21,340 nucleotides of DNA from a virus, in IMG/VR virus record IMGVR_UViG_3300009431_000771, positions 1 to 21,340 of that record; one strand, given 5' to 3'. The notes under the pieces were generated by a model. The model saw only the letters and a program-made list of their open reading frames with translations, ran no database searches and was not told the DNA's origin. Made by a program: the position numbers and the translations under genes. Shown piece by piece: positions 12,468 to 19,822 of the stretch (the stretch's first letter is position 1; the number at the start of each line of letters is the position of its first letter).

Positions 12468-13025
12468 GTGTCGAAATCTCTCCCCCCAGATGTTGGTTTT
12501 CGAATGCGCAAAGCCAGAAAGCAGCTGCGCCTTACCCAGAAGGAGGTTTCGGAGGCTCTGGGGGTATCGACAAATCATTACGCAACTATTGAGCGGGGCG
12601 AGAATCCGGCTACAAAGGGGTTGGCACTGGACTTCTGTACCGTCTATCGCATCAGGCCGGACTGGCTCTTGGACGGCGTCGGGGATTTGCGCATGACCAT
12701 GCGCGAGCGGTACCTGGTAGACCGTAGCCACGTGATGGGGGAAAAGGAGGTGTTTCGGGTTGCTGAGACGATGGCGGAATACGGATCGACGTCTACCTGG
12801 GAAGACAGATTGCGGGAGATTATCGAAACAGAGCGAGACCTCATCAACGCGGCTGTCGGAAAGCTCGGGGTTTCGCTGGCAGATGTTCTGGCCGGAATCG
12901 GCCGTAGAATTGAAGAGGAGCAGGCCCAGAATCAGCATCCCAGTCCCCCAGCTGACCCTCCGCCTTCCCGCCCGCGCCACGCCGGTACCGGCGTGTCCAC
13001 GGGACGCATCCCGCGTCCCGTGTAA
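12468..13025 (+). CDS. XRE-family phage repressor
   Basis: A 185-residue protein. Residues 11-66 form an HTH_3 domain (FRMRKARKQLRLTQKEVSEA, then LGVSTNHYATIERGEN), followed by FCTVYRIRPDWLLDG, typical of XRE repressors. A helical region (about 85-150) may give oligomerisation, and the tail is Pro/Arg-rich. There is no S24 peptidase domain, so RecA-triggered self-cleavage is not expected. A GTG start is used; it has only a weak AGG upstream, and an internal ATG at residue 13 is the alternative. It is the only plus-strand gene between the early and terminase operons, and divergent from the early promoter, as in Mu-type switches. Likely function: maintenance of lysogeny by repressing the early promoter. 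Confidence 0.8.
   Translation: MSKSLPPDVGFRMRKARKQLRLTQKEVSEALGVSTNHYATIERGENPATKGLALDFCTVYRIRPDWLLDGVGDLRMTMRERYLVDRSHVMGEKEVFRVAETMAEYGSTSTWEDRLREIIETERDLINAAVGKLGVSLADVLAGIGRRIEEEQAQNQHPSPPADPPPSRPRHAGTGVSTGRIPRPV
12978..13022 (+). terminator. Two adjacent hairpins at the repressor 3' end
   Basis: CACGCCGGTACCGGCGTG (12978-12995) is a perfect 18-bp palindrome. Then CACGGGACGC (12998-13007) pairs with GCGTCCCGTG (13013-13022) around a 5-nt loop, touching the stop codon. No T-run follows on either strand. They lie inside the end of the gene, just before its convergent neighbour, so they could slow or stop transcription from both sides. The 63 nt that follow (13026-13088) show nothing else. 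Confidence 0.35.
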
Positions 13026-13088
13026 TGAGGCTGTCGTAGCGATCTGCATCGACTGTTCTCGCGCCTCCTGTCCCCATCGTTAACGTGA

Positions 13089-14717
13089 TCAGAACACCGC
13101 TGACTCTGCCCGTTGCGCTGCGGCCTCCGTGGCATTGGCGATACGCTGCATGTTGCGCAGCACGTCGTCGGCGACCTGCTGCATGACGTGGTTCACGTCG
13201 CCGGCGGGGGCGTCGCTCCGAACGTATTGATCCAGGGTCATGGGGCCGATAGGCTCCGGGTACATCTGGCCGCTGCCCCCCAAGTCGAGGGCGGCAACGC
13301 GTGCGGCCGCACCCAGGACGGCGTTCGACGTGACCGTGTTCGAGACCGCCACCCAGATCGGGTCGCTCTCCGTGTAGACAGGCGTGCCCGTAGCGTAGCT
13401 GGCCGCACCGTGGTCCCCCCATGCGTGCGCGGCAACGCGTGCGGCCGTGTGCCCCAGAGATCGCGGGGTTGATGACCTCACGTTTGATTCGGCAAATGCC
13501 CTGGCAAAGGTCTCCGGGTCGCTTAGGAACGTCTGCGGCATAGTGGCAGCGGCAAATCCGCCTCTGATTTGCTGCCACAATCCAAGGTCTTTGAACTGTG
13601 CCGTCCCTTCCAGCATTCCCTTGAAAACCTTTTGGTCCTTGAGCCCCAGAATGCCGTGCAGCTTTTGCGGAATGATGGCCCGCTGGATCGAGGGGCCGTA
13701 CTTGTCGGCCGCGTTTGCAATGGCAGCGCCGAAGTCTTCACCGGCGCCCTTCATGATTTCCGTGAAGAGCTTGCCGAGCTCTCCCTGCTCGGCGGCGGAC
13801 AGGATGTCATTGGCCGTCAGGCCGCCGAGGGCTGCGTCCCTGACCTGCTCGTAGACCTTCGCGATGCCCTCGCTGGCCTTGTCGACGAACACGCTGATTC
13901 GGCCGGTCTCGAACGCCTCCGACATATCGTCGCGAATGCCGATGATGTCGGTTTTGACGGCGTCGAACAACTTGACTCCGGAGAGCCGTTTGATCTCTCC
14001 CCAGAGGCCGGCGATGGTGGACTTGGCGCCCTTCATTGTGTTGGAGACTTTGCCGGCCATGCCGTCGTATTTCTTCATGAACTCGGTGAGCCGGGCCCAG
14101 ACCGCCGCGCCGTCTTCGCCGGCTTTCTGCATGGCCACCAGCTCGTCGCGCTGCTTGCCTGTCAGGAGGCCAAGTTCCATCAAGCGCCGGGCCTCTTCGC
14201 CGAAGGCGTTGCCGCTGGAGATCATGGAGTAGAGACGGGAGAGCGGCTGGGACATTTCGGTGAGGGTCATGTCGGCAAACGCGGCCATGTCGCCGACCAT
14301 CTTGAGGCCCTTGCCGGCGCCGAGCGTGGCGCCGGCGATGTTGTAGAGAACTTTGCCGCCCTTGACGACGTCGGGGTTCAGGAAGGGGGTCGAATTCGCA
14401 TACGAATACAGCTCCTGGATGTGGTCGCGGGCCTTGTCGGCAGTGCCGAGGAGCTGCTCGAACTGGAGGACGGAGACCTCGAACGCCTCGTTCGGCGCGA
14501 GCAGTGCGTTGGTTGCGCGGCCGGCCATGCCGGCAATTTTGCTGGCGGTGGCGTAGACGCCCCGGGCGATCTGGCCGAAATGGTAGAGCGAGGCCGCGCC
14601 CTGGCTGATCCCGCGCGACATGCGGCCGATCCCGCCGGTGATGGAGCCGACGGCGCGGGCGACGTGGGAGGAGCCCTCGAGCGTGAGGCGGATGGCGACG
14701 CGTGCGGTCTCGGCCAT
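13089..14717 (-). CDS. Tape measure protein
   Basis: A 542-residue protein. The Gly/Ala-rich N-terminus precedes the tape-measure signature at residues 78-175: EAFEVSVLQFEQLLG, then A-x-S/T-T-P-F (YANSTPFL, 106-113), KGGKVLYNIAGATLG and GDMAAFADM. The middle is helical. Residues 432-455 contain AWGDHGAASYATGTPVYTES followed by DPIW, a motif common in tail fibres and adhesins rather than tape measures. AARVAA occurs on both sides of it (425-430 and 471-476), encoded by a near-identical 19-nt repeat. The protein sets tail length during assembly. It lies unusually close to the terminase genes, and it ends 63 nt from the convergent repressor. Confidence 0.75.
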   Translation of the reverse strand: MAETARVAIRLTLEGSSHVARAVGSITGGIGRMSRGISQGAASLYHFGQIARGVYATASKIAGMAGRATNALLAPNEAFEVSVLQFEQLLGTADKARDHIQELYSYANSTPFLNPDVVKGGKVLYNIAGATLGAGKGLKMVGDMAAFADMTLTEMSQPLSRLYSMISSGNAFGEEARRLMELGLLTGKQRDELVAMQKAGEDGAAVWARLTEFMKKYDGMAGKVSNTMKGAKSTIAGLWGEIKRLSGVKLFDAVKTDIIGIRDDMSEAFETGRISVFVDKASEGIAKVYEQVRDAALGGLTANDILSAAEQGELGKLFTEIMKGAGEDFGAAIANAADKYGPSIQRAIIPQKLHGILGLKDQKVFKGMLEGTAQFKDLGLWQQIRGGFAAATMPQTFLSDPETFARAFAESNVRSSTPRSLGHTAARVAAHAWGDHGAASYATGTPVYTESDPIWVAVSNTVTSNAVLGAAARVAALDLGGSGQMYPEPIGPMTLDQYVRSDAPAGDVNHVMQQVADDVLRNMQRIANATEAAAQRAESAVF

Positions 14718-14719
14718 GA

Positions 14720-14908
14720 TCAGGGCTCCTGGGGTTGGGGGGGAGAGTGGGCAGAAATATGGGCGGCAGAAACATGGGCGGCGGCCTCGCGGTAATCGCG
14801 GTAGATGGCGACGATGGCGAGGAGGGCGAGGGCGATCACCAGGGCGGCGGCTATGACGGCGCCGAGGGCGCGCTCCAGGTCGGGGTCTACGTGTCGGCGG
14901 TGATGCAT
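14720..14908 (-). CDS. Small membrane protein between terminase and tape measure
   Basis: A 62-residue protein. A basic N-terminus (MHHRRH) is followed by a strong transmembrane helix (about 15-35, LGAVIAAALVIALALLAIVAI) and a short tail. The tail's AAHVSAAHIS is encoded by the 15-nt period GGCAGAAA-type repeat. The ATG overlaps the large-terminase stop (TGATG). It may be a holin or spanin-like protein, but no specific feature proves it. Confidence 0.6.
   Translation of the reverse strand: MHHRRHVDPDLERALGAVIAAALVIALALLAIVAIYRDYREAAAHVSAAHISAHSPPQPQEP
14749..14776. repeat. 15-nt period repeat GGCAGAAAyATG x2 in a membrane-protein gene
   Basis: GGCAGAAATATG (14750-14761) and GGCAGAAACATG (14765-14776) have a 15-nt period. 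They match the units at 19925-19951 and 20099-20125 in the head gene, although here the gene reads the opposite strand. They are in frame and encode an AAHxS-type repeat. Confidence 0.75.
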
Positions 14909-16386
14909 CAGTATGCCGTTGCTCCTATGCCTGCGTACTCGCCGCGATCGCGGCGGAAGTCAGAGCTGTTGTCCGGGCGGGTGCGCTTGCGGTCGATGGG
15001 GCGCTGGGCGGCCGAGTCGCCGAACAGCGCGGAGCGCGGAGAAAGGCGCATTCCGCGCGGCGGGCCTTCGGTGTTGCTGCGGGCGTGCATGGCCAGGGCG
15101 AACGACCAGAAGCGGTCGGCATGGCCGTCGTCGTCGGAGGTGGCCACGTAGCGGATATTACCGGCGGCAGTGACTTGCTTCTCCACCTTGTGGAGGTCCT
15201 CGCGGATGTCGTAGTCGTCCGGGATCCGGATGGCGCGGTCCTGGAAGGTGCGGAGCATCGTCATGGCCAGCTCTTCCTTGACCGGGGCCGTGAAGGGGAC
15301 GGCCTCGACCAGGAACTCTCCGTGGCGGCGCTGGGCCTCCTCGGCGAGCATGGCGCCGATGCCGGTGGAGTCGATGCAGACGCGGCGCGGGTTGTGCTCC
15401 TCGATCATGGCGGTCAGTGCGTCGAGCTGGGCGTGGAAGGGGCAGCGCTCGAGGATCTTTACCTTGCGGGTAAAGAGCATGTTGCCGGCCTCGTCGAGCA
15501 GCGTAATGACGCTGAGGTCGTGCTTGCGGCCGATGTCCATCCCGATGTAGCAGGGGTGTCCGGAATCGGCGCCGGCGCGGAGCTCGTCCCAGGGCATTTC
15601 GCAGTTGGTAAGCAGCTCGTAGGTGAGGAGCGATCCGGCGTCGTCCTGCGGGGTGCACATGAACTCCTGCAGCCACTGTTCCTCGGTCTTGCAGCGGGAT
15701 CGCTGCGTGGCGATGAAGTCCTCGGCCGTCATGGCGGGGCGGCCGCGTTTGGCGGTCTCTGCGTTGATGCGGTCGATCAGGCCCTGCTCGCAGGCCTGCA
15801 CGATGTTGACCGAGTAGAAGTTCCAGCCCATCTTGTTCCGCGCCTTGGCGTCGACGCAGAACTGATTGAATACGGTGGACTTGCCGCGATGGGTGGAGAT
15901 CACCTCCACCTGGTAGCCCCAGACCGACGCCGTCGGGAGGGCCACCTGCCAGAGCAGAAGCTGGTCTTTGTGGAGGGCGAACTCGTCGAGCACGACGTCG
16001 CCGCCCTTGCCGGCCAGGGCGTCGGGGTTGGAGGTCAGGACGTAGATGCGGGAGCGGTTGGGAAACTCGATGACCTGGGCGTTGATGGGGCCGACGACCT
16101 CGACGTTGTCGCCCCAGTCGAGGCCTTTCGCGACGACCTTTGCCAGGCGGCACCAGCGGGCGCAGTCGCGCACGAATTCCTTGGCCGTGGAGAGGTCGCG
16201 GGTGGAGACCCAGCAGTCGAGCCCGGGGACGCGCAGCGCCTTGGTGACGCGGCGGTAGGAGGTTGCGTAGGTCCAGCCGATGCGGCGCGATTTCTCGGCG
16301 AGCTTCATGTCGGACTCGTCGCGGATCCACGCGAGCTGATACTCGGTAAAGAACTGGCGTTGCAGGGCTTCGAGCTTGTCCGGCAT
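14908..16386 (-). CDS. Phage terminase large subunit (Mu gp28-like)
   Basis: A 492-residue protein. ATPase: an atypical Walker A, KSRRIGWT (32-39), and Walker B DVVLDEF (130-136), with later STHRGK. Nuclease: D284 in YIGMDIGRKHDLSV, D339 in RVCIDSTGIG and D424 in DGHADRFW, the three-carboxylate RNase-H-like site of TerL. It packages DNA into proheads and cuts it; Mu-type enzymes do headful packaging from integrated copies. The ATG at 16386 is preferred because GGAGGG lies just upstream and the protein then begins at the conserved N-terminus; the frame is open further upstream but overlaps the small subunit. Confidence 0.9.
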   Translation of the reverse strand: MPDKLEALQRQFFTEYQLAWIRDESDMKLAEKSRRIGWTYATSYRRVTKALRVPGLDCWVSTRDLSTAKEFVRDCARWCRLAKVVAKGLDWGDNVEVVGPINAQVIEFPNRSRIYVLTSNPDALAGKGGDVVLDEFALHKDQLLLWQVALPTASVWGYQVEVISTHRGKSTVFNQFCVDAKARNKMGWNFYSVNIVQACEQGLIDRINAETAKRGRPAMTAEDFIATQRSRCKTEEQWLQEFMCTPQDDAGSLLTYELLTNCEMPWDELRAGADSGHPCYIGMDIGRKHDLSVITLLDEAGNMLFTRKVKILERCPFHAQLDALTAMIEEHNPRRVCIDSTGIGAMLAEEAQRRHGEFLVEAVPFTAPVKEELAMTMLRTFQDRAIRIPDDYDIREDLHKVEKQVTAAGNIRYVATSDDDGHADRFWSFALAMHARSNTEGPPRGMRLSPRSALFGDSAAQRPIDRKRTRPDNSSDFRRDRGEYAGIGATAY

Positions 16387-16397
16387 GGCGCTCCCTC

Positions 16398-16976
16398 CTA
16401 TCCGCTGAGGACCTGGTCCATCGCGTCGGCCAGTGCGGCGAGGTCCTCGCTGCCTCCACCGGCGGCGGCTTTCTCGCGGGCCTCCTCGGCGAGCTCGCGC
16501 ACACGGCGCTTGTACGCCTCGAACTCCATCCGCAGTTTTACGAATGACTGGTCGCTGCGGCGGAGGCGGTCGAGGGCGGTGACGATGTCCATGAACCGCT
16601 TGGGGTCCTCGTCGACCAGGTCCTTGAGGCGGTCGGCGTCGAACTCCTCGAGGACGTGGGCCATGATGTCGACGGCGTAGGAGGCGGCTTCGTTCGACTC
16701 GAGCGTGAGGGCGGCCGAGTCGCCGGCGGCGGCGAGCATCTCGCGCGATCGTTCGCGGCGGCTGCGCATGTCCTCGATGCGCTGTTGATGTCGCTGCCAC
16801 TTGCGGTAGCCGTTGTTTTTCCACGCGGAGACGTTCTGCGGGATCACGCCGTAGTGGCCCTTTGTGTCCAGGAAGCCGATAATGACTTCGTGCGAGACGT
16901 TGTCGCGGATCATCTCGTTGACGGTGCAGCGGATGTCGTATGGCAGGCGCCCGATCTTGCCGCGTGGAGTGCTCAT
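16398..16976 (-). CDS. Small terminase subunit (DUF3486 / Mu gp27-like)
   Basis: A 192-residue protein. N-terminal GKIGRLPYDIRCTVNEMIRD and a following region ending VSAWKNNGYRKW match the helix-turn-helix start of gp27-type small terminases (R-LP-x-x-...-V...). A long helical middle (residues 60-170) and a Gly-Gly-Gly hinge come before the C-terminus. It binds the packaging site and recruits the large subunit, whose gene starts 11 nt downstream. The ATG overlaps the stop of the gp26-like gene (ATGA). Confidence 0.75.
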   Translation of the reverse strand: MSTPRGKIGRLPYDIRCTVNEMIRDNVSHEVIIGFLDTKGHYGVIPQNVSAWKNNGYRKWQRHQQRIEDMRSRRERSREMLAAAGDSAALTLESNEAASYAVDIMAHVLEEFDADRLKDLVDEDPKRFMDIVTALDRLRRSDQSFVKLRMEFEAYKRRVRELAEEAREKAAAGGGSEDLAALADAMDQVLSG

Positions 16977-17251
16977 ATCAGCCCCGTCCCCTCCAGGAAG
17001 TCGATGCCCTCGGCCGTGATGCGATAGCGCATCTTGTCCGGGTCTTTGGTGAACGGGTCCGGTACGGCCTTGAGGTAGCCCTTGTCTACCAGGTAGGCAA
17101 GCTCGGCCCGGATTGAGGCCTCGCTCAGGTCCGTCATGTCGCCGTCGCGGCGAGCCATGCGGAGCATGTGCGGGACGTCACGCGTTCCCGGACGGACGGC
17201 GTAGCACTGGAACACGAGCTCTGCGCGAAGATCTTCAACTTGTGGAGGCAT
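16973..17251 (-). CDS. Mu gp26-like winged-helix protein
   Basis: A 92-residue protein. SEASIRAELAYLVDKGYLK (43-61) followed by MRYRITAEGIDFLEG (74-88) is a winged-helix recognition helix and wing ending in the typical T-x-x-G-x-x-x-L, as in gp26-type proteins that sit before small terminase in Mu-like phages. The start has GAAAGGACAC (17257-17266), located inside the end of the preceding gene. Its exact role in those phages is unclear; DNA binding is likely. Confidence 0.7.
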   Translation of the reverse strand: MPPQVEDLRAELVFQCYAVRPGTRDVPHMLRMARRDGDMTDLSEASIRAELAYLVDKGYLKAVPDPFTKDPDKMRYRITAEGIDFLEGTGLI

Positions 17252-17687
17252 GGGGTGTGTCCTTTCCGATGCTGATTTGCATGTGCTGGCAGATCATGCC
17301 GATCGCCTGAGAGTTTTTGGCCGTCTCGCTGGCGAGCTCCGTGACGTGCGCGTTGATCGAGCGGATGCCCCTGCGGATGTCTTCCAGCGTCTCGTTTACA
17401 CGGCTCTGTTGCCGTTGGCAGTCGCGGTCTTTCACGTAGTCCTCCTCGAGGGTCTCGTACATCGTCTTGCGCCTGGCGGCGGCGTTGGAGAGCCCCTTCT
17501 TGATTTCGGCAATCTCGCGATCGCGCACGGTTTCGAGGCCGGCCTCAAGCGTGGCAATGCGCTTCTGATCGCGCTCGCGATCGGCGTCGTGCGCCTGGTA
17601 CCGGCGATTGAATACGGCGTAGCTGATGGCGTGCAGCAGCACGCTGACCAGCGCCACGACTGTTCCCGTGATGATAGCCTGCGTCAT
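17235..17687 (-). CDS. Mu gp25-like (DUF2730-type) membrane coiled-coil protein
   Basis: A 150-residue protein: an N-terminal transmembrane helix (about 5-27, IITGTVVALVSVLLHAISYAV), then a long charged coiled coil (30-135, e.g. RERDQKRIATLEAGLETV). This layout and the order gp25-gp26-gp27-gp28 are those of Mu-like phages. AGGGA lies about 9 nt before the ATG. It opens the minus-strand late operon, reading away from the divergent control region. A spanin-like or morphogenetic role has been considered for such proteins; unproven here. Confidence 0.65.
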   Translation of the reverse strand: MTQAIITGTVVALVSVLLHAISYAVFNRRYQAHDADRERDQKRIATLEAGLETVRDREIAEIKKGLSNAAARRKTMYETLEEDYVKDRDCQRQQSRVNETLEDIRRGIRSINAHVTELASETAKNSQAIGMICQHMQISIGKDTPHASTS

Positions 17688-17884
17688 GTCAATCGATCCC
17701 TGTTTCAGTTGGCGACCGGCCGCCGCTCGCCCCGTGCGCAGCGGCCCACTGGAGAACAGGGTACATCATGGTCAAACCAGATTTTCCTGAAAAAAACAGG
17801 AAAATGTGGCTCCGGGTCGTGGTAGTACGGAGGAGAGTCGAAGCGCGGTGCATGCCAAGAACGTGCAGAAAGGACACAGAAACC
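17688..17884. promoter_or_regulatory. Divergent late control region with 9-bp inverted repeat
   Basis: About 200 nt without a gene separate two divergent late operons. ATTTTCCTG (17781-17789) and CAGGAAAAT (17797-17805) form a perfect inverted repeat around seven A. On the minus strand TTTGACC follows just outside it, a possible -35. The AT-rich dyad stands out in GC-rich surroundings and would suit an activator of both operons. The plus-strand ribosome binding element is at 17868-17877. An open frame crosses the region on the plus strand but lacks a start signal before 17885. Confidence 0.5.
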
Positions 17885-18469
17885 ATGATGCTGATCGGAC
17901 GAACGGCGGCGGGGAACCACCTGGCGGAGCTGACGGAGCGCGAAATGGGCGTGCTCGGAAAGCTGATCGGGGATATCGAGACGGCGGCATCGGACCTGCG
18001 GGGCGTGCTGGCGTTTCCGGCGCCGCTGCTGGGCGATGTGCCGCAGCCGTCGTCGGCGCGGCCGCCGGTGGATGTGCCGGAGAGGCCGGCGCGAGCGCCG
18101 GCTGTGAGCGAGCCGAAAAGACGCAAGAGGCGGGCGCCGAAGGCGGAGACGCGGGCAGGGAAGCCGAAACGCGTGCAGCTTGTGCCCGTCCTCAAGGCAA
18201 TTCTGAGCGATGCCGGCGGGCCGGTTCATCTGGACGCGATCGTTGCCAGGTTCGAGCAGCGGTCGGGCGTGCACCGCAGTCGCCAGAACCTGACCACGGC
18301 GCTCGCGCGGGGCGATGAGTTTGTGCGTGTGGGACCGTGCATGTACGACCTGGCGAGCCGGCCAAGGACGCAGCCGTCCTCGGCGCCTGCGGCGGGGTTG
18401 TCTCCGGAGGAAAAGACGCGGCGCAAGGAGATGCTCAAGGACCTCGATCGCAAGAACAGGGACGACTGA
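17885..18469 (+). CDS. HARE-HTH-like winged-helix protein before the portal
   Basis: A 194-residue protein starting right after GAAAGGACAC and ACCATG; an upstream in-frame ATG has no start signal and would run through the control region. The N-terminal helical part (1-45) is followed by a Pro/Arg/Lys linker (50-95, KRRKRRAPK). A winged domain runs from QLVPVLKAILSDAGGPVHLD to VRVGPCMYDLAS (98-158), with the helix order and final aromatic strand of HARE-HTH modules. A basic tail ends it. A similar domain ends the 304-residue early protein. It starts the plus-strand late operon; a DNA-binding regulator is plausible. Confidence 0.7.
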   Translation: MMLIGRTAAGNHLAELTEREMGVLGKLIGDIETAASDLRGVLAFPAPLLGDVPQPSSARPPVDVPERPARAPAVSEPKRRKRRAPKAETRAGKPKRVQLVPVLKAILSDAGGPVHLDAIVARFEQRSGVHRSRQNLTTALARGDEFVRVGPCMYDLASRPRTQPSSAPAAGLSPEEKTRRKEMLKDLDRKNRDD

Positions 18470-18472
18470 CCC

Positions 18473-19822
18473 ATGCTCTACGACTGGACAGGCAAGCCGA
18501 TTTCCGAGGATCAGATCCGCAGGGGCGCGGGGGCGAAGCGGCTGGTGCGGTGGGAGGCGATCGACCGCGAGCACACGGACGCCTCTCGCGGATTGACGCC
18601 GGCACGGTTGGACCTGTTGCTCCGCCAGGCGAACGGGGGAGACCCGGAGTCGCAGGCGCGCCTCTCGCTGGAAATCGAGGAGAAAGACTGGGACAGCTCC
18701 CAGGCGCTTTCGACCCGGCGGGCGGCGGTGGAGGGCACGGCCTGGCACGTCGAGCCGGGGGCCGAGGACGACAGCAAGGCGGCGGAGATCGCGGCGGCGG
18801 CCGAGGAGATGCTCAAGGCGGAGGTGGCGGTCGACGATGACGACGACGTGGTCGATTTCGAGGGCTGCGTGGCGCATCTGCTGACCGGGATCCTGCCGGG
18901 CTACGCGTGGACGGAGATCCTCTGGGATACGTCGGCCGGGAGCATTGCCGGCTACGTCCTGGGGCAGACCGCCGCGATCACGTTCGACAAATCCAAGGCC
19001 CCCAAGATCAAGACCACGGCGACGCCCAGCGGCCTTCCGATGGTGCCCAACAAGTTCGTCTGGCACGTCCACCGCGCACGCTCCGGCGATGCCACGCGGG
19101 GCGGCCTGATCCGCCCCCTGGGGTGGATGTACCTGTTCGGAAACCTGGCCGTCAAGGACCTGCTCCGATTCGTGGAGAAGTTCGGCATGCCGTTCGTGGC
19201 GGCGCGGATCGACGACCGCGCCTGGGAGAAGGACCGCGACCGCATCAAGTACCTGATCGAGAATTTCGGGTCCGACGGCGGGGCGGTGTTCTCGAAGGCG
19301 GTCGAGCTCGAAATGCTGGACGCGGTGGACTCGGCGGGCGAGGTGTATTTCCGCCTCCTCGAGTACATGGGCAACGCCAAGGAGAAGGTGATCCTCGGCC
19401 AGACCGCGACGTCCGGAGACGCGGGCGGATTCTCCAAGGGGCAGGCGCAGGAAAACGTCCGGCAGGATATCCGCGAGGCGGACTGCAAGGCCGTGGCACG
19501 CACGGTGCGGAAGGACATCCTCAAGCCCTGGACGATGATCAACTACGGCGCCGATGCGCCGGTGCCGGCGTTCCGGTTCGAGTACGAGCCGGCGGAGGAA
19601 ACGGCTGATCTGACGCCGGAGGATTTCGAGTATGGGGTGCTGACGGTGAACGAGCGCCGCGAGCAGCTCGGACTGCCGCCGCTCAAGGATGGCGACCGTA
19701 TTCCGCAGCCGCTGTCCGGGCCGGCCGACAGCGCGATCTCGCTGAGCGACCGCGAAAAAAAAAAGCGGCCCAGCAGCGCACGCTCGCCGAGCTCGCCGGC
19801 CGCGCCAATGACCAGGTGGTAG
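18473..19822 (+). CDS. Phage portal protein, DUF935 / Mu gp29-like (N-terminal, zero-frame product)
   Basis: The zero frame encodes 449 residues. Portal features include LTPARLDLLLRQANGGDPESQ (41-61), WDSSQALSTRRAAVEG, the conserved FVWHVHRA...GLIRPLGWMYLFGNLAVKDLLRFVEKFGMPFVAARID stretch (195-246), and the C-terminal FEYGVLTVNERREQLGLPPL. Near codon 428 the reading frame meets ten A; after it the zero frame runs 18 residues of low-complexity R/S/P and stops. The usual DUF935 C-terminus is found instead in the -1 frame, continuing into the next ORF. The protein forms the dodecameric portal vertex for packaging. The ATG is 3 nt after the previous stop, with GGGA upstream. Confidence 0.88.
   Translation: MLYDWTGKPISEDQIRRGAGAKRLVRWEAIDREHTDASRGLTPARLDLLLRQANGGDPESQARLSLEIEEKDWDSSQALSTRRAAVEGTAWHVEPGAEDDSKAAEIAAAAEEMLKAEVAVDDDDDVVDFEGCVAHLLTGILPGYAWTEILWDTSAGSIAGYVLGQTAAITFDKSKAPKIKTTATPSGLPMVPNKFVWHVHRARSGDATRGGLIRPLGWMYLFGNLAVKDLLRFVEKFGMPFVAARIDDRAWEKDRDRIKYLIENFGSDGGAVFSKAVELEMLDAVDSAGEVYFRLLEYMGNAKEKVILGQTATSGDAGGFSKGQAQENVRQDIREADCKAVARTVRKDILKPWTMINYGADAPVPAFRFEYEPAEETADLTPEDFEYGVLTVNERREQLGLPPLKDGDRIPQPLSGPADSAISLSDREKKKRPSSARSPSSPAAPMTRW
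19759..19765 (+). other. Candidate -1 ribosomal frameshift site A AAA AAG
   Basis: A10 at 19755-19764 is followed by G, and the zero-frame codons AAA AAG make the heptamer A AAA AAG, the slippery site known from E. coli dnaX. A -1 slip continues as AAQQRTLAELAGRANDQVVD, joining smoothly to the next ORF. GCGGCC (19765-19770) and GGCCGC (19798-19803) could pair downstream, though closer to the site than usual. Loss of a single A in sequencing would give the same picture. Confidence 0.55.

Noticed and set aside
12453-13049. Minus-strand frame of 198 residues opposite the repressor
   Set aside because: It overlaps the whole repressor, which has a clear HTH domain; the antisense frame has no start signal and no recognisable content.
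15085-16680. Plus-strand frame of 531 residues
   Set aside because: It lies antisense to the large terminase, whose motifs are intact.
17768-17884. Upstream extension of the plus-strand winged-helix gene to an earlier ATG
   Set aside because: The extension would run through the inverted repeat and the ribosome binding element; the start at 17885 has the conserved signal.
17705-19072. Minus-strand frame of 455 residues over the portal region
   Set aside because: It is Arg/Pro-rich and antisense to the winged-helix and portal genes; no start signal.
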